Of a stretch of 19,999 nucleotides of DNA, positions 16,104-19,999 are shown piece after piece. The stretch spans positions 1 through 19,999 of the forward strand of contig DCWN01000033.1 of the NCBI GenBank assembly GCA_002328835.1. The letters are read 5' to 3'. Within the stretch, counting starts at the first letter, position 1. Each line of letters opens with the position of its first letter. The position numbers and the translations under genes were made by a program. This stretch comes from Acidobacteria bacterium UBA2161 (GTDB lineage: Bacteria > Acidobacteriota > Vicinamibacteria > Vicinamibacterales > UBA823). The notes under the pieces are model-generated. The model saw only the letters and a program-made list of their open reading frames with translations, made no database searches and had not been told where the DNA came from.

Positions 16104-16127
16104 CGGGAACGGTTAGAGAAAGGACTG

Positions 16128-17132
16128 ATGTCGATGCTGTGGAAAGGTTTCCAGCGGCCCAAGCGCCTGGAGTTCGAGCGGGAGACGTTGACCGACCGGT
16201 TCGGCCGGTTTTCCGCGCAGCCGTTCGAGCGCGGCTTCGGCACGACGATCGGGAACGGCCTGCGCCGCGTCCTGCTGTCGTCGATTGAAGGTGCGGCGGT
16301 CGTCGCCGTCAACATTGACGGCGTGCTCCATGAGTTCTCGCCGATCCCGGGCGTCGTCGAGGATGCCACCGACATCATCCTGAACCTCAAGCAGGTTCCG
16401 CTACGGATGCACGTCGACCATACCAAGACGTTGTCGCTCAATGTCGACAAGGCGGGTGAGGTCAAGGCGCGCGACATCCAGACCGACGCGGACGTCGAGA
16501 TCCTCGAACCCGATGCACATATCGCGACGATCGCCGAGGGTGGTCGCCTGCAGATGGAAATGCGCGTGCGGCGAGGTCGGGGCTACGTGGCGGCCGACAA
16601 GAACTTCGACGAGGAGCTGGGCATCGGGTGGATTCCGATCGACTCCGTGCACTCGCCGATCAAGAAGGTCAACTATCTGGTCGAGGCAGCGCGGTTGGGG
16701 CAGACCACCGACTACGAGAAGATCACGCTCGATGTCTGGACCAACGGGTCGATCACGCCGCGCGATGCGGTGTCGCTGGCGTCGAAGTTGATTCGGGACC
16801 ACTTGAATATCTTCATCACGCAGGACGACCCGATCGACCAGCCGCAGGAGCTGGCGGCGGAGCAGCCGCAGCTGACATCGAACGAGAACCTCGACAAGAG
16901 CGTGGAGGAACTCGAGTTGTCGGTGCGGTCGTACAACTGCTTGAAGAACGCCGAGATCAGGACGATCCGGGAGCTCGTGCAGAAGACCGAAGCCGAGATG
17001 CTGAAGACGAAGAATTTCGGCCGGAAGTCGCTGAACGAGATCAAGGAGATTCTCACGAGCATGGGGCTGAGCCTCGGCATGCGGCTCGATCAGCCGACCG
17101 CGCAGCCGGAGCCGGAACCGCAGCCCGAATGA
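16128..17132 (+). CDS. rpoA: RNA polymerase alpha subunit
   Basis: The alpha subunit dimerises to start RNA polymerase assembly, and its C-terminal domain binds UP elements and activators. The N-terminal domain has ERGFGTTIGNGLRRVLLSS (34-52). The C-terminal domain spans about 256-320, with VRSYNCLKNAEI containing Arg267 (the equivalent of E. coli Arg265) and NFGRKSLNEIKEIL. A Pro/Glu/Gln tail ends the 334-residue protein. AAAGGA precedes the ATG by 4 bases. It is the only transcription protein in the operon. Confidence 0.98.
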   Translation: MSMLWKGFQRPKRLEFERETLTDRFGRFSAQPFERGFGTTIGNGLRRVLLSSIEGAAVVAVNIDGVLHEFSPIPGVVEDATDIILNLKQVPLRMHVDHTKTLSLNVDKAGEVKARDIQTDADVEILEPDAHIATIAEGGRLQMEMRVRRGRGYVAADKNFDEELGIGWIPIDSVHSPIKKVNYLVEAARLGQTTDYEKITLDVWTNGSITPRDAVSLASKLIRDHLNIFITQDDPIDQPQELAAEQPQLTSNENLDKSVEELELSVRSYNCLKNAEIRTIRELVQKTEAEMLKTKNFGRKSLNEIKEILTSMGLSLGMRLDQPTAQPEPEPQPE

Positions 17133-17141
17133 ACCCACGCG

Positions 17142-17153
17142 CCGGGCGCCCGG
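17142..17153. repeat. 12-base palindrome before rplQ
   Basis: CCGGGCGCCCGG (17142-17153) is a perfect palindrome in the 67-base rpoA-rplQ gap. It could fold as a very tight hairpin or be a protein site, but GC-only palindromes are expected in such DNA. Confidence 0.4.
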
Positions 17154-17199
17154 ACCCACGGGGCAGGGTCGGCTCGACACAGCGAGAAGCGAAGGTCAG

Positions 17200-17787
17200 A
17201 TGCGTCATCGAGTAGCTCATCGGAAACTGGGACGAGTCAGTGAGCATCGGCGGGCATTGCTGCGCAATCAGGCCGCAGCGTTGCTGCAGCACGAGCGGAT
17301 TCGGACGACCGTGCCCAAGGCGAAGGAACTGCGGCCGTTTGTCGAGCGGCTCATCACGATTGCTAAGCGTGGGCTGGCTGGTGGCGACGCCGCCCGCGGC
17401 GTGCATGCGCGCCGGCTCGTCCGCCGCGATATCGCCGACCAGGCCATCGTGAGCAAGCTGTTCGACGGGATCGCGCCGAGGTTCGAGGAGCGCCCGGGCG
17501 GCTATACGCGGCTGCTACGACTGGGTTCGCGCCGCGGGGACAACGCCGAACTGGCGCAGATCGAGCTGGTGGGAAGCGAGTACACGCCCGATTCCGAAAG
17601 CCCCGAGGTCGAGGCCGATGCGCCGGCGAAGGCGACGAAGAAGACCGGCGTGGGCGGCCGGCTGCGCGCGGCGGCGCGCCGGATCCGCGGCAAGGACGAT
17701 GCGGCACCGGGCGGCGCCCAGCCGGCCAAGGCGCCGAAACGCACCGCGGGGGCCAAGCGCGGCCGATCCTCGAAAAAGGGCGGCTAA
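17200..17787 (+). CDS. rplQ: 50S ribosomal protein L17 with long basic tail
   Basis: L17 sits near the tunnel exit of the 50S subunit. The core (1-126) is typical: MRHRVAHRKLGRVSEHRRALLRN, then LLQHERIRTTVPKAKELRPFVERLI and GYTRLLRLGSRRGDNAELAQIEL. The 195-residue product has about 69 extra residues after the core. They begin with an acidic Ser/Glu segment, followed by an Ala/Lys/Arg-rich segment ending RGRSSKKGG. GAAGG precedes the ATG by 4 bases. Its stop codon overlaps the stop of the convergent EF-G-like gene by three bases (17785-17786 shared, 4 bases total span). Confidence 0.96.
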   Translation: MRHRVAHRKLGRVSEHRRALLRNQAAALLQHERIRTTVPKAKELRPFVERLITIAKRGLAGGDAARGVHARRLVRRDIADQAIVSKLFDGIAPRFEERPGGYTRLLRLGSRRGDNAELAQIELVGSEYTPDSESPEVEADAPAKATKKTGVGGRLRAAARRIRGKDDAAPGGAQPAKAPKRTAGAKRGRSSKKGG

Positions 17788-19880
17788 GCTTCTTCCGCGG
17801 CTTTCTCGCCGCGCTCGGCCTTCGCAGCCGACACGATCTTGCCGTGCAGGTGGGCCGGTACCTCTTCGTAGTGCGAGAACTCCATGTGGTAGGCGCCGCG
17901 GCCACCCGTGGCCGAAGTCAGCTGCTGCTCGTAGGTCAGCATCTCCGACATCGGCACCTGGGCCTTGATTGAGGTCATCGATCCGCGCGGCTCCATGCCG
18001 CCGATCCGTCCCCGTCGGCCGTTCAGATCGCCCATCAGGTCTCCGGCAAACTCGCTCGGCGAGTAGATCTCGACGTTCATCACCGGTTCGAGCAGCGTCG
18101 GCCTCGCGCGGGTCATCGCGTCCTTGAAGGCCAGCCGTCCGGCCATCTTAAATGACATCTCGTTCGAGTCGACCTGGTGGAACGAGCCGTCGTAGACCGT
18201 CACCTTGAAGTCCACGACCGGGTAGCCCGCCAGGTATCCCCGCATCCGCTCTTCCTGGATCCCCTTCTCGATCGCCGGTACGAGCTGGCGCGGGATGGCT
18301 CCGCCGAAGATCTCATTGGCGAACTCGAAGTCACCACCACGCGGCAGTGGTTCCATCCGGATCTTGCAGTCGCCGAACTGACCGTGGCCGCCGGTCTGCT
18401 TCTTGTGCCGCCCATGCGCCTCGGTTGCCGCGAGAATCGTCTCGCGATACGCGATGCGCGGCAGCTTCAGGTTCACTTCCACGCCGAAGCGACGCTTCAG
18501 CTTGGCGACCGTGACCTCGATGTGGAGCTGGCCCTGACCCGAGAGGAGCAGTTCTCCGGTCTGGCCATCGCGGCCGTACTGAATGGTCGGATCCTCTTCG
18601 CGGAGGCGCTGCAGCGACGTGCTGATCTTTTCCTCGTCGCCGCGGCTCTTCGGTTCGATGGCGTACGACAACACCGGTTCGGGGAACGTGAAGGGCGGAA
18701 ACGACACGGCGCTGCCCTTGTCGGCGAGCGTGTCGCCGGTGTGCGTGTCCTTGAGCTTCGCGACGGCACCAAGGTCTCCGGCACGGATTTCGCCGACGCT
18801 CGTCTGCGTCTTCCCCTGCAGCACCAGCAGGCTGCCGAACCGCTCGGGAGCATCCTTCGTGAGGTTGTGCACCGTTTCGTCAGCCTTGAGCACACCCGAG
18901 ACGACTCGGAACATCGTGATCCGTCCGGCGAACGGATCGGCGATCGTCTTCCAGACGAAGGCCGCCGCCGGGCCGTCGCCGGCGGCGGCAACCTCGACCG
19001 ACTCGCCGCTGGCGTCCGCGCCGGCGAACGGACGATCCGCGGGCGACGGTGTGTAGGTTACCAGCGCGTCCAGAAGCGGCACGATGCCGATATTCAGGGT
19101 CGCCGACGTGCACAGCACCGGAGCCATCTGGCCCGCCAGCACGGCCGTCCGCAGCCCCGCTTCGAGTTCCGACTGTGTGAGCGTGCCGGCCTCGAAGAAC
19201 TTCTCCATGAGGCCTTCGTCGGCCTCCGCCACCATCTCGATCAACGCGTCACGCGCGGTCTTGGCCGCCGGCGCGATGTCGCCCGGAATCTCCTCGACCG
19301 TGGGCTTGCCGTCGCCGTCCGGGGCGAACACCAGCGATTTCATCGCCACCAGATCCACCACGCCGCGGAACGACTTCTCCTCGCCGAGTGGTATCTGAAT
19401 CGGCACGATGCTTCGGCCGAGAACTTCCCGCAGCGACTCCAGCGAACGGTCCAGGCTCGCGCGGTCACGGTCCAGCCGATTGAGCACGACCACTCTGGGC
19501 AGCCCCAGATCCTGTGCCGCCGCCCAGGTCTTCTCGGTTTGCACCTCGACGCCCGCGACGGCGTCCACGACGACTGCGGCGACGTCGCTGACGCTCAACG
19601 CCGCCCGCGCTTCGCTCAGAAAGTTTGCGACCCCAGGCGTATCGATGAGGTTGATCTTCGTCTTGCTCCATTCCGCGTAGGCCACGCTGGCCGACAGGGT
19701 GTGCTTGCGCTCGATGGCTTCCTCATCGAAATCGGTGACCGTCGTGCCCTCGTCTACGGTTCCCAAACGGTTGACCATCCCCGCATCGAACAGCAGGGCC
19801 GAGGTCAACTGCGTCTTGCCGGACCCGCTGTGTCCGACGATCGCGACGTTTCTGATGCTTGGCGTGTCGTAGACCTTCAT
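17784..19880 (-). CDS. EF-G-like translational GTPase (EF-G2 type)
   Basis: A 698-residue five-domain relative of elongation factor G. The GTP-binding domain has P-loop GHSGSGKT (16-23), switch I ERKHTL (57-62), DTPG (80-83) followed by Val84 where EF-G has His, and NRLD (134-137). Domains II-V follow, with QGQLHIEV, the domain IV stretch GGHGQFGD and YDGSFHQVDSNEMSFK, and RRGRIGGMEPRG. True EF-G has GHIDAGKT, ERGITI and DTPGH, so this is the paralogue often called EF-G2 or FusA2, whose role is unsettled. A normal fusA should be elsewhere. GGAGG (19890-19894) lies 9 bases before the start. The end overlaps rplQ tail to tail. Confidence 0.93.
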   Translation of the reverse strand: MKVYDTPSIRNVAIVGHSGSGKTQLTSALLFDAGMVNRLGTVDEGTTVTDFDEEAIERKHTLSASVAYAEWSKTKINLIDTPGVANFLSEARAALSVSDVAAVVVDAVAGVEVQTEKTWAAAQDLGLPRVVVLNRLDRDRASLDRSLESLREVLGRSIVPIQIPLGEEKSFRGVVDLVAMKSLVFAPDGDGKPTVEEIPGDIAPAAKTARDALIEMVAEADEGLMEKFFEAGTLTQSELEAGLRTAVLAGQMAPVLCTSATLNIGIVPLLDALVTYTPSPADRPFAGADASGESVEVAAAGDGPAAAFVWKTIADPFAGRITMFRVVSGVLKADETVHNLTKDAPERFGSLLVLQGKTQTSVGEIRAGDLGAVAKLKDTHTGDTLADKGSAVSFPPFTFPEPVLSYAIEPKSRGDEEKISTSLQRLREEDPTIQYGRDGQTGELLLSGQGQLHIEVTVAKLKRRFGVEVNLKLPRIAYRETILAATEAHGRHKKQTGGHGQFGDCKIRMEPLPRGGDFEFANEIFGGAIPRQLVPAIEKGIQEERMRGYLAGYPVVDFKVTVYDGSFHQVDSNEMSFKMAGRLAFKDAMTRARPTLLEPVMNVEIYSPSEFAGDLMGDLNGRRGRIGGMEPRGSMTSIKAQVPMSEMLTYEQQLTSATGGRGAYHMEFSHYEEVPAHLHGKIVSAAKAERGEKAAEEA
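17796..17813. other. Hairpin at the convergent gene junction
   Basis: CGCGGC (17796-17801) pairs with GCCGCG (17808-17813) around TTTCTC. It lies 9 bases past the rplQ stop, inside the last codons of the EF-G-like gene. No T-run follows on the + strand. On the - strand a run of five T occurs, but 18 bases later. It may help 3' end formation or stability for rplQ mRNA, but it is not a canonical terminator. Confidence 0.35.
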
Positions 19881-19964
19881 GGCAGCTACCCTCCCTCATC
19901 CCGATGGGCGGCGGCGTCGCCCGGGACACCGGCGGGGCTCTTCGACGCCGTTCGGAAAGGTCAT

Positions 19965-19982
19965 CATATATCAGGTATCAGG
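19965..19982 (-). promoter_or_regulatory. Possible promoter of the EF-G-like gene with tandem heptamer
   Basis: On the - strand an extended -10-like element TGATATATG (TATATG at 19970-19965) lies about 85 bases before the gene start, in the only AT-rich patch of the 119-base upstream region. No convincing -35 box is seen. On the + strand the same patch contains TATCAGG twice in tandem (19969-19982), which may be an operator-like repeat or chance. The rest of 19881-19964 shows only the ribosome binding site. Confidence 0.3.
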
Positions 19983-19999
19983 CCCATGAGCCCGCGGCG

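Noticed and set aside
17142..17153. GC palindrome before rplQ as a rho-independent terminator
   Set aside because: It has no loop of useful size and no T-run, and lies in the middle of an operon whose next gene has its own ribosome binding site.
17784..19880. Calling the - strand GTPase the main fusA
   Set aside because: P-loop, switch I, switch II and the NRLD motif all differ from classical EF-G in the manner of EF-G2-type proteins, and the gene is not in the rpsL-rpsG-fusA-tuf context.

Overview
This window is the conserved ribosomal-protein super-operon of a high-GC bacterium. It is followed by one convergent gene for an EF-G-like translational GTPase. The gene order is tRNA-Thr, tuf, the S10 block (rpsJ-rplC-rplD-rplW-rplB-rpsS-rplV-rpsC-rplP-rpmC-rpsQ), the spc block (rplN-rplX-rplE-rpsN-rpsH-rplF-rplR-rpsE-rpmD-rplO-secY), adk-map-infA-rpmJ, and the alpha block (rpsM-rpsK-rpsD-rpoA-rplQ). 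All of these lie on the + strand. The EF-G-like gene lies on the - strand from 19880 down to 17784. No mobile element, CRISPR array, phage gene or accessory system is visible.

Organism (inference): strong GC bias at third codon positions, the fused S10-spc-alpha layout, a zinc-type S14 and L36, a cysteine-containing S4, a zinc-LID adenylate kinase and a second EF-G-type GTPase would fit a free-living deep-branching lineage such as Acidobacteriota (Vicinamibacteria-like). This assignment is from memory of the families and is only moderately secure. Nothing here is lineage-diagnostic by itself.

Layout: 1-167 holds a tRNA-Thr with a damaged-looking acceptor stem and a short spacer. 168-1355 is tuf, with a very strong preference for G-ending codons that stops abruptly about 45 bases before the stop codon. 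1427-12633 carries 22 ribosomal proteins and SecY, tightly packed, with several ATGA or TGATG stop/start overlaps. 12647-14516 carries adk, map, infA and rpmJ. 14564-17787 carries the alpha block. The rplQ stop codon overlaps the stop codon of the convergent EF-G-like gene, so there is no intergenic space for a terminator.

How the genes work together: the operon co-produces large- and small-subunit ribosomal proteins, EF-Tu, IF-1, the SecY translocon pore, the RNA polymerase alpha subunit, methionine aminopeptidase (nascent-chain maturation) and adenylate kinase (nucleotide balance). This couples translation, transcription and secretion capacity.

Nothing in the window is a clear new system. 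The points most worth a second look are: (1) a chain of three tiny reading frames linked by ATGA overlaps in the unusually long 178-base rplF-rplR gap, with a hairpin covering the rplR ribosome binding site; (2) a similar hairpin-plus-mini-frame arrangement before rpsH; (3) the mismatched tRNA-Thr next to an apparently mosaic tuf; (4) long charged tails on L22 and L17; (5) the EF-G-like protein with Val in place of the switch II His; and (6) the overlapping convergent stops.
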